Assembly (NCBI GenBank): GCA_017557785.1
Contig: JAFYYA010000043.1
Location: forward strand, 1 to 64,000
DNA length: 64,000 nucleotides
Direction of reading: 5' to 3'
Origin: Salinivirgaceae bacterium
GTDB lineage: Bacteria; Bacteroidota; Bacteroidia; Bacteroidales; SZUA-534
Shown piece by piece: positions 25,069-33,813 of the stretch; position 1 is the stretch's first letter; every line of letters starts with the position of its first letter. The notes below the pieces were generated by a model. It searched no databases. It was not told where the DNA came from and saw only the letters and a program-made list of their open reading frames with translations. Both the position numbers and the translations under genes were made by a program.

Positions 25069-25653
25069 TTAATCAAAATTTTGAGTTCTCGATATGGTCG
25101 ACGATATGATGAAGAATGAATACTCATTGTTGATGGGAACAAATTTGTAATCCAATGGGTTTCCAGTCTTCTTTGCAATGTCGATAAAACCTAAGCCGGC
25201 TCCGCCTTTTTCTGACAGACGGCCTTCTTTTATTTGTTGTTTGTACAACGCTTTCAGTCCTTCTTTGTCAAGAGAATTGATTTTGTCCAACACATCTGCA
25301 ATAGCACCTTCTTTCTCTTTGAGCAGTACGTTGCCAGTTGTGATGACGTAGTTCTCTTCGTCTTTACACATAAGGAACACACCGCTGCCTTCTTCATGAC
25401 TTTCTTCGTTGGTCATGTAATCAGCGTGCTTGCTGATGTTCTGAAGAAATTCCACAATCACATGGAACACCTTCTTCTGAACAGAGTTGGGTTCCTCTTC
25501 AACCATCATGTTGGTTTCTGTAATCGACGTGAAAGCCTTGGTCACTTGGTGAGTTATTTCTCCCTTGTAGACCAATTTAACGTCCTTGCTTTCCATCGAC
25601 TCGTTAAAACTATAGACAAACTCTAGAAATTCGTTGTTCCCATCCATAGCCAT
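25069..25653 (-). CDS. siaB: SiaB-family protein kinase (DUF6272)
   Basis: 194 residues. GHKL-like ATP-binding features: VFHVIVEFLQNISKHAD with the N-box type Asn, and GGAGLGFIDIAKKTG as the glycine-rich lid. This is the single-domain SiaB type, related to anti-sigma-factor kinases. It is expected to phosphorylate Thr68 of the SiaC encoded 22 bp downstream. The phosphatase gene is 16 bp upstream. A second in-frame start is at Met3. Confidence 0.88.
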   Translation of the reverse strand: MAMDGNNEFLEFVYSFNESMESKDVKLVYKGEITHQVTKAFTSITETNMMVEEEPNSVQKKVFHVIVEFLQNISKHADYMTNEESHEEGSGVFLMCKDEENYVITTGNVLLKEKEGAIADVLDKINSLDKEGLKALYKQQIKEGRLSEKGGAGLGFIDIAKKTGNPLDYKFVPINNEYSFFIISSTISRTQNFD

Positions 25654-25669
25654 GTCGTTTTATTTAATT

Positions 25670-28297
25670 TTAAAATTCAATTCCTATTAACAATATATCG
25701 TCGACTTGTTTATAGTCGCCTTTGTATGCTATGAAATCATCGTATATGATTTTTTCATAGTCGTAAATTTCCACATCATAGTGTTCCACAAGCAAATCAC
25801 GAATGCGGCTTGCCTGATATTTCCGTCCGGTTTCGCCACTGACTTGGTCTGGCAGACCATCAGAGAAAAAGAACACTCTGTCTTTGGGCTTCAAATTTAT
25901 TAAATGATTTTCAAAATCCGCTTCAGGTTTTTTACCTAATGGTATGCCACCAATAGCCTTATGACTACCTTTGTATTGGGTTAACTCGTTGCCCCTCAAT
26001 AAGTAAAGTGGTCTGTGAGCACCTGCAAATTCAAGAATATTTTTCTTCAAGTTTATTTTGCAGAGCGCAACGTCCATACCGTCACGAGCCTCGGTGTCGA
26101 TTCGGTCTTGTTTCAAAGTGGTGCGAACACCTTCATGAAGTTTGTCGAGAATCACACCTGCGTCGATATTGTCGTAGTGGTCGACCACATTGTTAAGCGT
26201 GAAGTAACCGATGAACGAAAGCAGTGCGCCTGGCACGCCGTGACCTGTACAGTCGACAACTGCAATAAACAGGTCGTCGCCTTTCTTGAAGAACCACGGG
26301 AAGTCGCCGCTGACCACGTCTTTCGGGCGGTAGAAGATGAACGATTTCGGCAGGAACTCCTGAATGAACTTGGTGTTCGGCAGAATGGCCGTCTGAATAC
26401 GTTTTGCGTAGTTGATACTTTCGGTGATGGCCTTGTTCTTCTCCTGAATCTCGATTTCAACCATCTTCTGCTCGGTGATGTCATGGGCAACGAACAAGAT
26501 TGTTTCCAACTCTTTGTTGTCATCGCTGAACTCAGGGATGGCGTTCACCTGCATAATGCGGTCGCCAAATGTGGTTGGGAAGGTCACCTCTGCATCATGC
26601 TTGCTGTTGGTGCTTCTTACGGTTTTCACAGCATCGCTGAAGAACTCTTTGATGGTTGGCTCGAAGGCCACATCGTCAAGGTTCTTGTTTATGATGTCGG
26701 AAATTTCAATTCCGGTGAATGTCTTTACCATAGGGTTCGCGTAGAAGAATTGTCCGTTGGTTCCGATACGCAGAATCAAGTCGAGAGAGTTCTCTGACAA
26801 TGACTGCATTTTACTCTTCATACGCTCTTCTTTTTCGGCTCGCTTGCGTTCGGTGATATCGCGAGAGTTGATAATCAAACCGTTGATTGCGGGGTCATCG
26901 AGCAGGTTGCGGCAGGTTGATTCAATGTAAATCTTCTGGCCATCCTTACGCATATATGTATATTGTATGGTGGCAGTCGAACTTGCGTCTTCAGCAACCT
27001 TGCGCAATGTTTCAGTAAATTCTTTCACGCCTTTGGCGGTCAGACGGTCGATGTCTTTGCCGTCAATCATTTCCTGTATGGTGTATCCGTAGATGTTCAC
27101 CACTGAAGGACTGATGTATTTGAGTTTCAATTCTTCATCATATATCGATATGATTTCGGATGCGTTCTCGAGCAATGCGTGCTGACGTTTTTGTGCATTT
27201 TCAACGGCACGGATCTGGGTTTGCAGATTCGAGTTGGTTTTCTCCAGTTCCTCGTGTGTGGCACGCATCTCTTCTGCATTCTGACGCAACTCTTCTTCGT
27301 TTTCCTGAAGTTCCTCGGTCATCTCCTGGGCGTCTTTCAGCAGTTTCTCAGTGCGGGTGTTGACTTTCAGGTTGAAGATGGTGCGGGCGATGATGTCGCT
27401 CAGTTCTTTCAGGAATCTGATTTTCAGTTCGCTGATGTCGTCTTTCAACGATGCGAATTCAAGTACGCCTTGCAGTTTCTCGTCGGTGATAAGCGGAACC
27501 AAAAGCAGTGAGTTGGGTTTCTTGTCGCCCAAAATACCGCTTGTGATGGTTACAAACTCATCGGGAATCTCGCGGCGGTAAATCACATCCATCTCGTAAG
27601 CGCACTGGCCTACAAGTCCTTCGCCAATCTGGAATTTCGCGTCGATGTATTTCCTGCGGTTGTAAGCGTAGGTTGCAGTGTTTTCGAGTGTTTTGTCTTC
27701 TTCGTTGTAGATGTAGAACGCACCCTGGATGACATCGATATACTTAATGAGTTCAACCAAGGTGAGATACGAAAGGTTGCCCAAATCATTCTGCAGACGC
27801 AGAATGTCGGAAATAGTATCCTTTCCTTTGGCAATCCAGTTCTGCTCTTTCTCTTTCTCGTTAGTCAGCGCAAGGTTCTCGCGCATTTTTTTCAGCGAGT
27901 GGCCAAGAATGTCGTTGTCGTTGATTTCAGCGTCGTTGGCAGCAAGGTCGCCTTCACCAATCTTCTTTGCGAAAAGGGCGTTCATGTTGATTACGTGATC
28001 CTTTTCGGTAATCTGGGTTTCGAGAGAGTCGATAGTTTCCTGCTGCGATTTTGTGAAGGCATAGCCCAATATTCCCATAAAAATAGGCAGCAGATCAATG
28101 ATAAAGTATGCTGGCGAAGTCTTGTGCAGTTCAACAAGGCTGCTCAGCGATGCGGTGTAACCGCCTTTTATAAAACCAAGTATCCATGACAGAACAAGAA
28201 TCACTACACTTAAACCTACTAAGGTGGGGGTGAAGTTGATCCTATTGTTCACCTTGTATATGAATAACTTTTTTATTTTGTCGATAAACGCTTCCAT
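25670..28297 (-). CDS. Membrane GAF-PAS-PAS sensor with SpoIIE/PP2C phosphatase domain (SiaA-like role)
   Basis: 875 residues. Two membrane helices (about 25-45 and 62-82), a HAMP-like linker, GAF domain (about 150-310), coiled coil rich in Glu (312-372), PAS domain (373-485), second PAS domain (500-612), then a PPM/SpoIIE phosphatase domain (about 625-875). The phosphatase metal motifs SGDF, VDCTGHGVPGALLS, RDGMDVALC and DDILLIG are intact. It is expected to dephosphorylate SiaC-P in response to signals read by the GAF and PAS domains. Unlike Pseudomonas SiaA, which senses through a periplasmic domain, almost all sensing here is cytoplasmic. Confidence 0.9.
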   Translation of the reverse strand: MEAFIDKIKKLFIYKVNNRINFTPTLVGLSVVILVLSWILGFIKGGYTASLSSLVELHKTSPAYFIIDLLPIFMGILGYAFTKSQQETIDSLETQITEKDHVINMNALFAKKIGEGDLAANDAEINDNDILGHSLKKMRENLALTNEKEKEQNWIAKGKDTISDILRLQNDLGNLSYLTLVELIKYIDVIQGAFYIYNEEDKTLENTATYAYNRRKYIDAKFQIGEGLVGQCAYEMDVIYRREIPDEFVTITSGILGDKKPNSLLLVPLITDEKLQGVLEFASLKDDISELKIRFLKELSDIIARTIFNLKVNTRTEKLLKDAQEMTEELQENEEELRQNAEEMRATHEELEKTNSNLQTQIRAVENAQKRQHALLENASEIISIYDEELKLKYISPSVVNIYGYTIQEMIDGKDIDRLTAKGVKEFTETLRKVAEDASSTATIQYTYMRKDGQKIYIESTCRNLLDDPAINGLIINSRDITERKRAEKEERMKSKMQSLSENSLDLILRIGTNGQFFYANPMVKTFTGIEISDIINKNLDDVAFEPTIKEFFSDAVKTVRSTNSKHDAEVTFPTTFGDRIMQVNAIPEFSDDNKELETILFVAHDITEQKMVEIEIQEKNKAITESINYAKRIQTAILPNTKFIQEFLPKSFIFYRPKDVVSGDFPWFFKKGDDLFIAVVDCTGHGVPGALLSFIGYFTLNNVVDHYDNIDAGVILDKLHEGVRTTLKQDRIDTEARDGMDVALCKINLKKNILEFAGAHRPLYLLRGNELTQYKGSHKAIGGIPLGKKPEADFENHLINLKPKDRVFFFSDGLPDQVSGETGRKYQASRIRDLLVEHYDVEIYDYEKIIYDDFIAYKGDYKQVDDILLIGIEF

Positions 28298-28311
28298 TGT
28301 GCTTCAATTCT

Positions 28312-29067
28312 TTATAGCGGGGCAACACCGCCTATTGCATTTGAAATCTCGTCTATTTTATTTACAAACCCATTTTCAAAGGGCTTAAAGGTAGCGATTT
28401 CTATCAATCCAACAGCATTGTCGTCCTTTAAAATTGGAATTATTGCCAAATTGTTCACTTCTATCTGTCCCAAACCCGAAACAATCATCAGACTTTTGCT
28501 CGGTAAGTCGTTCAAAAACATTGGTTTCCTGTCTTTTGCAACTTGTCCCGACAAACCTTCGCCAATTTTGAACGATTGCGGCATCTCATCGTTGTAGTAG
28601 GCGAATGTTGCAACGGGGCTGAATTCATCGTCGGTGTTTTGGAATACGATGCCGACTGCAACGTCCATTTGTTTTGAGAAAGCGTAGAGCAGAGCATCGC
28701 CAAAACTCTTCCAGTCGCTGTTTTTCCCTGTTTTGTCGAGCAGTGATTTCAAATCGAATCCTGAATCGGCGGTTTCCTTCATCTTTTGGTCAACTTCCTT
28801 CTCGTATTGGTCGTCGATGATTTGGCTGGTGGCGGCGCGCTCATCTTCGGATTTCATGTAGATGGATGTGATTTTAGTACCCATCAGTCCGATTTTTGAT
28901 GCAATGAGTATTTGCGCCACAATAATCACAAGCAGTATGAGCGCGTAACTGTTTTTGCCAAAATTCGGGGCGGCGGCCAGCATTATTGCTATGGCGGCAA
29001 CGCTGATGGCGATTAGGAAAATCGTCCATCCTGTAATTTTTTGCCGATATTTCAGAAGTTCGTCCAT
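28312..29067 (-). CDS. Two-helix membrane protein with GAF domain
   Basis: 251 residues. Membrane helices at about 15-33 and 40-58, a short charged coiled linker, then a GAF domain (about 100-250) with AVGIVFQNTDDEFSPVATFAY, KIGEGLSGQVAKDRKPMFLND and LAIIPILKDDNAVGLIEIA. The GAF domain resembles the one in the downstream phosphatase (FQIGEGLVGQCA). It has no output domain, so it probably works as a partner or modulator of the phosphatase. Spacing is 14 bp to the phosphatase gene and 3 bp from cheB. Confidence 0.8.
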   Translation of the reverse strand: MDELLKYRQKITGWTIFLIAISVAAIAIMLAAAPNFGKNSYALILLVIIVAQILIASKIGLMGTKITSIYMKSEDERAATSQIIDDQYEKEVDQKMKETADSGFDLKSLLDKTGKNSDWKSFGDALLYAFSKQMDVAVGIVFQNTDDEFSPVATFAYYNDEMPQSFKIGEGLSGQVAKDRKPMFLNDLPSKSLMIVSGLGQIEVNNLAIIPILKDDNAVGLIEIATFKPFENGFVNKIDEISNAIGGVAPL

Positions 29068-29070
29068 AAA

Positions 29071-29634
29071 TCAGGCTAATTTAAGTAAAAAATCAATAAT
29101 TTGTTTCGTGCTGAACACATAATCCACTTTTGTGGCGTTCATTGATGCTGTTGTCATTGTCGGCACCTGGCACTCTTTGGGGTCCTGAACGATGGTCAGG
29201 CCGCCGTTGTCGGTAATGCTCTTCAGTCCAAGCGCGCCGTCTTTGTTGGCTCCGCTCAGGATGATGCCCACCAGTTTCCGCTTGAAATTGTACGATGCCG
29301 AGAAGAACGACAAGTCGATTGACGGACGCGAGTGGTTCACCACATCTTCTGTCGAGAGAGAGAAGCGGTTGCCCAACTCGATGTACATGTGATAGTTGGC
29401 GGGCGCAAGATAGATGCGTCCTGCTTTGAGCGGCTCTTTGTCGTGCGGCTCGATTATTGGCAGGTTCGATTTTATCGACAATGCTTCGACGAATCCCGAA
29501 CGGATGTGTTTCAAACGGTGCAGACACATCAGAATCGGCAGCGGATAGTTGGCTGGCAGCGCCGCTATAATTCGGCTAACTACTTGAAAACTACCTGCCG
29601 AACCACCAATCATTATGGCTTTGTAATCATTCAT
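29071..29634 (-). CDS. cheB: Stand-alone CheB-type methylesterase domain
   Basis: 187 residues, only the esterase domain with no receiver. The catalytic triad is complete: Ser12 in GGSAGS, His39 in CLHRLKH and Asp132 in SGANKDGALGL. CheB removes methyl groups from glutamates of chemoreceptor-like helices. No chemoreceptor gene is in the window, so the target is elsewhere or is one of the coiled-coil sensors in this operon. Start overlaps the preceding stop by 1 nt (TGATG). Confidence 0.9.
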   Translation of the reverse strand: MNDYKAIMIGGSAGSFQVVSRIIAALPANYPLPILMCLHRLKHIRSGFVEALSIKSNLPIIEPHDKEPLKAGRIYLAPANYHMYIELGNRFSLSTEDVVNHSRPSIDLSFFSASYNFKRKLVGIILSGANKDGALGLKSITDNGGLTIVQDPKECQVPTMTTASMNATKVDYVFSTKQIIDFLLKLA

Positions 29635-30464
29635 CAGTCAACCCTTTTTTTATAAATTTTTTCGTTTGCGTTCACAATTTGCAATTTCTTGCTCGCTTCT
29701 GAATATTCAAGCGTTTCCATGTTGCCAATCACCAGATAGCCGCCAATCTCAAGGCTGTCGACCAGTTTACGTATAACCTTGTCGTACAGCGGAATATTGA
29801 ATTGCAGCAGTTTGTTGCGGTAAATCACCATCTTGTATTTCTTTGACGGACTGGCGTTCAGAATGTCGGTCTGCACATCGAGTGTGACGTCGTTGAGCAG
29901 TGTCGGCTTCATTATGGCCCGATTGTCAGAGAGTGTGTAGTATGATGCGAATTGTGTCTTGCCCACATATCGTGTGTAGTTGGCTTCGCTCACTTCGATT
30001 TTCTTCTGATCGTAGTTGCCGCCTTTTTTAACGAGTTCAACATGTTTTTGTGACGGGCACGAAGCGTCAATTTTTATCTTGCCTTGCAGGCCACCTTCGT
30101 TCATGACGATTGCCAAAGAGAACAACTCGTCGCCCGAAGTGACGTTGGGCATCCAAATTCGGCTGTCGGCGGCGCGGCTGATTTCCGAAAGGTACTTGTC
30201 GCGCAGTTCGCGCCACAGCGACGGGTCGCGGAAGAATTCGGTGACTTCGAGCGACACGGTGAACAGGAAGTCGTCGAGAGCGATGACTTTTTTGCGGATT
30301 TTGTCGGCGAAATCGTCGGCCGAGTGGCTGCCAAAAGTGTTTATGGCGTGAATCAGCCGCCGCTTGAGTATCGTGAACGTGTAATCCGACATATCAAAGC
30401 CGTAGGTGTCAGTTACAGCGCTGATAATGTTTCGAGTATCTACTATGCCTATATTCTCAACCAT
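29634..30464 (-). CDS. Degenerate CheR-like methyltransferase homologue, probably inactive
   Basis: 276 residues. The N-terminal helical CheR domain is recognisable (FTILKRRLIHAINTF, VTEFFRDPSLWREL). The SAM-binding core is eroded. The CheR motif WSAGCSTGEEPYS reads WMPNVTSGDELFS, losing Gly-Cys and the usual Glu-Glu. The FDLIFCRNVLIYF region reads YKMVIYRNKLLQF. The fold seems kept, with GGYLVIGNMETL near the end like GGYLILGSHESI. The frame is open and the gene sits between an intact cheR and cheB. It is more likely a non-catalytic binding partner than a pseudogene. Confidence 0.75.
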   Translation of the reverse strand: MVENIGIVDTRNIISAVTDTYGFDMSDYTFTILKRRLIHAINTFGSHSADDFADKIRKKVIALDDFLFTVSLEVTEFFRDPSLWRELRDKYLSEISRAADSRIWMPNVTSGDELFSLAIVMNEGGLQGKIKIDASCPSQKHVELVKKGGNYDQKKIEVSEANYTRYVGKTQFASYYTLSDNRAIMKPTLLNDVTLDVQTDILNASPSKKYKMVIYRNKLLQFNIPLYDKVIRKLVDSLEIGGYLVIGNMETLEYSEASKKLQIVNANEKIYKKRVD

Positions 30465-30466
30465 AA

Positions 30467-31309
30467 CTACATCTGTTTTTTCTTGTAAAATCCTTTCGAC
30501 CGCTCGAAATTGTTGGCCGAAGCGCCCAAAATGCTTTCGTGCGAGCCTAAAATAAGATATCCGTCGCGGTTCAGACTGCCGTTGAACATGTCGATGACGC
30601 GGCTTTGCAACTTGTTGTTGAAGTAGATAATCACGTTGCGGCAGAATATCAGGTCGAACTTCGAGTAGAAGACGTTGCCGTCCTTCACAAGGTCGTGCTT
30701 GCGGAAAACGGCTTTCTCGCGCAGGAACGGCTTCATCTGGATGGTGTCTTTCACCTTGTCGATGTCGAAATATTTCTCGTAGGGCACGTCAACCTTGTCT
30801 TCGAAGTTGAAGGGGTTTTCCTTTATCACCTTGTCGAAATTGTCGAGATAGCCCAAGTTGAATCGGTATTTGTATTGTCCCGCCTTGGCGGCTTCGAGCA
30901 TGTCGGTGTTGATGTCGGTGGCGAACACTTTGGCCTGGTCGAACATTCCCAACTCGTTGAGCAGGATGAGCATCGAGTAGATTTCCTGACCGCTTGAGCA
31001 GCCTGCGTGCCAAATGAATATCGAGCGGTTCTTCTTGAATTTCGGAAGTATGTGATAGCGAAGTGTTTGCCACATTTCGGGGTTGCGGAACAACTCTGTG
31101 GTGTTGACGGTGATGTCTTTGACCATCTGCTCAAGGAAATCTTTGTCTTTGCCAATCTTGTGGATGAGTTGGTTTAGGTCCATATTGTTGTCTAACAATA
31201 TTTTCTCAATCCTTCGGCAGAACGATTTGTCAGAATAGTCCGTGAAATCGTAAGTAGACGATGTCTTGATGGCTGTAATTAATCTCGCTGCATCTTCATT
31301 TGTGACCAT
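30467..31309 (-). CDS. cheR: CheR-type protein-glutamate methyltransferase
   Basis: 280 residues. The N-terminal CheR domain has VKDITVNTTELFRNPEMWQTL. SAM-binding motif I is intact (WHAGCSSGQEIYSM), as are the acidic motif (VFATDINTDMLEAAK) and FDLIFCRNVIIYFN. It transfers methyl groups from SAM to glutamates of receptor-like helices. First gene of an eight-gene minus-strand operon with gaps of 35 bp or less. An AT-rich leader upstream holds the likely promoter. Confidence 0.92.
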   Translation of the reverse strand: MVTNEDAARLITAIKTSSTYDFTDYSDKSFCRRIEKILLDNNMDLNQLIHKIGKDKDFLEQMVKDITVNTTELFRNPEMWQTLRYHILPKFKKNRSIFIWHAGCSSGQEIYSMLILLNELGMFDQAKVFATDINTDMLEAAKAGQYKYRFNLGYLDNFDKVIKENPFNFEDKVDVPYEKYFDIDKVKDTIQMKPFLREKAVFRKHDLVKDGNVFYSKFDLIFCRNVIIYFNNKLQSRVIDMFNGSLNRDGYLILGSHESILGASANNFERSKGFYKKKQM

Positions 31310-31363
31310 ACAATATTCATTCTAATCCTTCACAGACCATCTTTTTCGCGATGACCGTATTTG

Positions 31364-31371
31364 TAAAAGTA
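31364..31371 (-). promoter_or_regulatory. Possible -7 box TACTTTTA for the Sia/Che operon
   Basis: TACTTTTA on the minus strand, one base off TAnnTTTG, 55 bp before the cheR start. No convincing -33 TTTG at the usual distance. Confidence 0.35.
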
Positions 31372-31661
31372 GTAATTTTTGTAAAAAAAAAAGTTTTGTG
31401 AAGAAAATTTTGCATGCCCGCGAACTCTGCCCGAAAAGGTGCGGCTATTGGCTGACATTCAATCGGATTTTGCGGTTTCGGATGGTTCATGCAACTAGTA
31501 TTTTTTGTTGCCGACGGTCGGAAAGGTTGGGTTGCCGCCTTCGGCAATGCATTTTTTTTGACGGAATAATCCGCCGTCGACGGAAACATTGTGTCGGTCT
31601 TGTCAGTGCGAACTGATTTTTCATCGGCATACCATATAATAATAGTAACCGAATACTTTTT
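31372..31661. other. Gene-free region with three small palindromes
   Basis: About 290 bp between the cheR promoter and the SemiSWEET gene without a credible gene. It holds CCGAC-G-GTCGG (31511-31521), TTGCCG-CCTT-CGGCAA followed by TGCA and T8 (31532-31559), and CCGTCGACGG (31574-31583). Frames on both strands here have no recognisable protein. It may be a small RNA or a decayed repeat. Confidence 0.4.
31532..31559 (+). terminator. Terminator-like hairpin without an assigned gene
   Basis: TTGCCG-CCTT-CGGCAA with a T8 tract on the plus strand. The nearest plus-strand gene is far upstream, so it may end an unrecognised short transcript. Confidence 0.4.
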
Positions 31662-31916
31662 TCACTTGTATTTGATTTTATATGCCAGAATGACGCTTGC
31701 GAAGCAAAGTGTTATGCCGTTGGCCAAAACCACTGGCAATGTACGCGTTACGATGCCGTAGATAAGCCAGCCCAGCACTCCGATTGAGAACAGCGCGTAC
31801 ATTCCAAGCGAGATGCTTTTGGTGTCTTTCGTCTTGATGATTTTTGCGGCTTGCGGTACAAACGATATGGTTGTGAGCACAGCAGCAATGTAGCCTACAA
31901 TTTCGATTGGTTCCAT
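31662..31916 (-). CDS. SemiSWEET sugar transporter (PQ-loop, three-helix)
   Basis: 84 residues with three membrane helices and the PQ motif in ISFVPQAAKIIKTKDTKSIS. This single triple-helix bundle is the bacterial half-size SWEET, which dimerises to make a passive sugar pore in the cytoplasmic membrane. The Asn in the third helix (VLANGITL) that lines the sugar site is present. Single gene with its own -7 box; no sugar-utilisation neighbours. Confidence 0.88.
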   Translation of the reverse strand: MEPIEIVGYIAAVLTTISFVPQAAKIIKTKDTKSISLGMYALFSIGVLGWLIYGIVTRTLPVVLANGITLCFASVILAYKIKYK

Positions 31917-31939
31917 TTTGTCTTCTTTTTAAACGGCCG

Positions 31940-31947
31940 CAAAAGTA
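31940..31947 (-). promoter_or_regulatory. -7 box TACTTTTG for the SemiSWEET gene
   Basis: Exact TAnnTTTG on the minus strand, 24 bp before the start codon. A TTTG lies nearer than the usual 19 bp, so the -33 element is uncertain. Confidence 0.45.
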
Positions 31948-32015
31948 AGCGATTATTGGCAAAGTGGCGGGGTATTTATATTAAATATGGTGTGAGGAAA
32001 GTGGGTGTACTTATT

Positions 32016-32048
32016 ATTGGAATTGAGGCAGATTTATTGATATATTTG
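32016..32048 (+). promoter_or_regulatory. Promoter ATTG-N21-TATATTTG for the 32078 lipoprotein
   Basis: -7 TATATTTG at 32041-32048 and TTG at 32017-32019, 21 bp apart. The leader is about 25 nt. Confidence 0.5.
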
Positions 32049-32077
32049 TGGAACACAATCTAAGATTTAAAAGAATA

Positions 32078-33652
32078 ATGAAACACATTTTAAAAATTGG
32101 CCTAATAGCAGGCTTTGCAGCAGCTTGTATCTTTTCGGGTTGCAAAAAAGATGATGAGGAACCCCCAAAAAAAGAAGAACCAATAGTGAACGACACAACA
32201 CCAACTGTTGACACGACACCGCAGGTGCCTGATACTATTGATATTGCTGAAATTGTTAAAATTCAAGTGGGTACACCATTTGTCAATGGCGTTATTGATA
32301 AGTTGTTGCCTGCGGACAAATCAACTGCGGTTGGCATGTTTGACAAGCCGCAAGTGATTCTAAACGTGCCGCTGAATACTGATACAGCAATTAGTTGGTC
32401 GTCAGTTTACCGCATATCTGTTGCGGAGTTTACGCTTGCAAAGTCGGACGGAACAAAGATTAACGGGACATTCTCGAATAGCAATGATAACCTGACAAGT
32501 TATTTCAATATGCAGGAGCCTTACGAAAACGGGGCAAGTTATAAGGCTTTTGTAAAAGTCCGTTTTGAGCAGAAGGTTGGCAAAGAATGGCAAATAATTA
32601 AAGATGAGAACGGCAACGACTATACCGAAGAACAAACCACAGAGTTTACGGCAGGCAATCGGCAGTCCACTTTCGACCCTAATCATATACTTTATGCCTA
32701 TCCGGCCGACCGACAGTACGCTTTTCTCGCAAAAGAAACAGACGAAGCCTATATGATTCTCGATTTCGACTACACTTTTCTGTTCAATGAGTACAAGGCA
32801 AAAGGTTATGAGCAGAAAATCCGCATAACGCCTTTTGGCGGCGAGACAACCACTGTCGATTTCACGTACAAAACAGTTACTAATGGTGTTGGATGCGCCG
32901 AGATTGATTACTCAATTAACCAATTGAATCTTTCAAACAATGTGATATACCACCTTGCCATAGTAAACATTGCAAAAGATTCATCCGAAACCGATGCAAG
33001 TGTGCCATACGAGATATACGCCATTGATTTCAGAACAAGTTATTATAACACAATTTCCGAAAAAATGGATAATGCTATTATTGGTGGTATAGTGATGTGG
33101 CAATTGTACCCCTATGTGAATAACATAAAATGTAACTGGTTGTTAGGTGATGGAGAATCAAAAGACGAGCCGTTTGACGATTACGATTACAACAAAGATG
33201 AACCGTCGCGCAGCATAATTCACGTTGACCTTGATTATGACAATTGTGAATGGTATAAGAAATATATGGCACCACTGCTATACGAAAACGAAGATGTGCT
33301 GTCGATTGTGGGCAATTACACGCCGCCGGTTGATGTGCATTATCTTTCTGGCGCTCAAAAAAATATTCTGAGCGACGATGAAGTGGCAACTGGTAATTTG
33401 GAAAGACGTTCGAGGTGGATGTGTATGAATTGGCATGGACAAGAAGCAATGGATAAAGATTACCAAAAAGTCAGGGATATACTTTTTAACTACAGCCAAA
33501 AAAGTCCGGTTAGGAAAGGTGTCGAAGAATTTTTAAAAACCAATAATATTCCTTCGACAACAACAGGCGATTACCCAATGATATTGAAATATGTGTTGCC
33601 TGGCAAAAATATTGTTACTTCAACGTTGAAAATCAATCAGGTATATGAATGA
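32078..33652 (+). CDS. Large lipoprotein of unknown function
   Basis: 524 residues from ATG 32078, chosen because the lipoprotein signal (ILKIGLIAGFAAACIFSGC) starts there; an upstream in-frame ATG at 32048 lies within the promoter. After the Cys comes an acidic, Thr/Pro-rich linker (about 25-60), then beta-rich domains. The first (about 60-200) has an Ig-like look (WSSVYRISVAEFTLAKSDG), with a later domain around DFDYTFLFNEYKAKGYEQK. No enzyme motif is seen. The linker suggests presentation away from the membrane, possibly on the surface. Single-gene unit with promoter and terminator. Confidence 0.7.
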   Translation: MKHILKIGLIAGFAAACIFSGCKKDDEEPPKKEEPIVNDTTPTVDTTPQVPDTIDIAEIVKIQVGTPFVNGVIDKLLPADKSTAVGMFDKPQVILNVPLNTDTAISWSSVYRISVAEFTLAKSDGTKINGTFSNSNDNLTSYFNMQEPYENGASYKAFVKVRFEQKVGKEWQIIKDENGNDYTEEQTTEFTAGNRQSTFDPNHILYAYPADRQYAFLAKETDEAYMILDFDYTFLFNEYKAKGYEQKIRITPFGGETTTVDFTYKTVTNGVGCAEIDYSINQLNLSNNVIYHLAIVNIAKDSSETDASVPYEIYAIDFRTSYYNTISEKMDNAIIGGIVMWQLYPYVNNIKCNWLLGDGESKDEPFDDYDYNKDEPSRSIIHVDLDYDNCEWYKKYMAPLLYENEDVLSIVGNYTPPVDVHYLSGAQKNILSDDEVATGNLERRSRWMCMNWHGQEAMDKDYQKVRDILFNYSQKSPVRKGVEEFLKTNNIPSTTTGDYPMILKYVLPGKNIVTSTLKINQVYE

Positions 33653-33677
33653 TTGACAATATGGTTAATTAAATTAT

Positions 33678-33716
33678 CGCCCAATCAGCCAAAAACTGAT
33701 TGGGCGTTTTTCTTTT
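33678..33716 (+). terminator. Terminator after the 32078 lipoprotein
   Basis: Perfect 11-bp stem CGCCCAATCAG/CTGATTGGGCG, 7-nt loop, then TTTTTCTTTT. Confidence 0.9.
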
Positions 33717-33813
33717 GTAGGGCAGCCCTAAGGCTGCAACCTTTCCGTGTTTTTCGTGCTTTCCGTGGTTAATATTTTCCTAAATTCGTGCCAAACAAAA
33801 TTAAGATACAGTT
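33717..33813 (+). other. pepP leader with a small palindrome and Bacteroidetes-type repeat text
   Basis: GCAGCC-CTAA-GGCTGC is at 33722-33737, followed by near-repeats ttccgtg/ttcgtgc/ttccgtgg. TAAATTCG at 33781-33788 could be a weak -7 box for pepP. Confidence 0.35.

Noticed and set aside
29634-30464. Calling the second CheR a pseudogene
   Set aside because: The frame is uninterrupted, overlaps its neighbour by a single nucleotide and keeps the fold-defining residues; loss is limited to the cofactor site.
31398-31616. Short frames on both strands in the gap before the SemiSWEET gene
   Set aside because: Cys/Arg-rich text with no recognisable motif, crossing palindromes and an apparent terminator.
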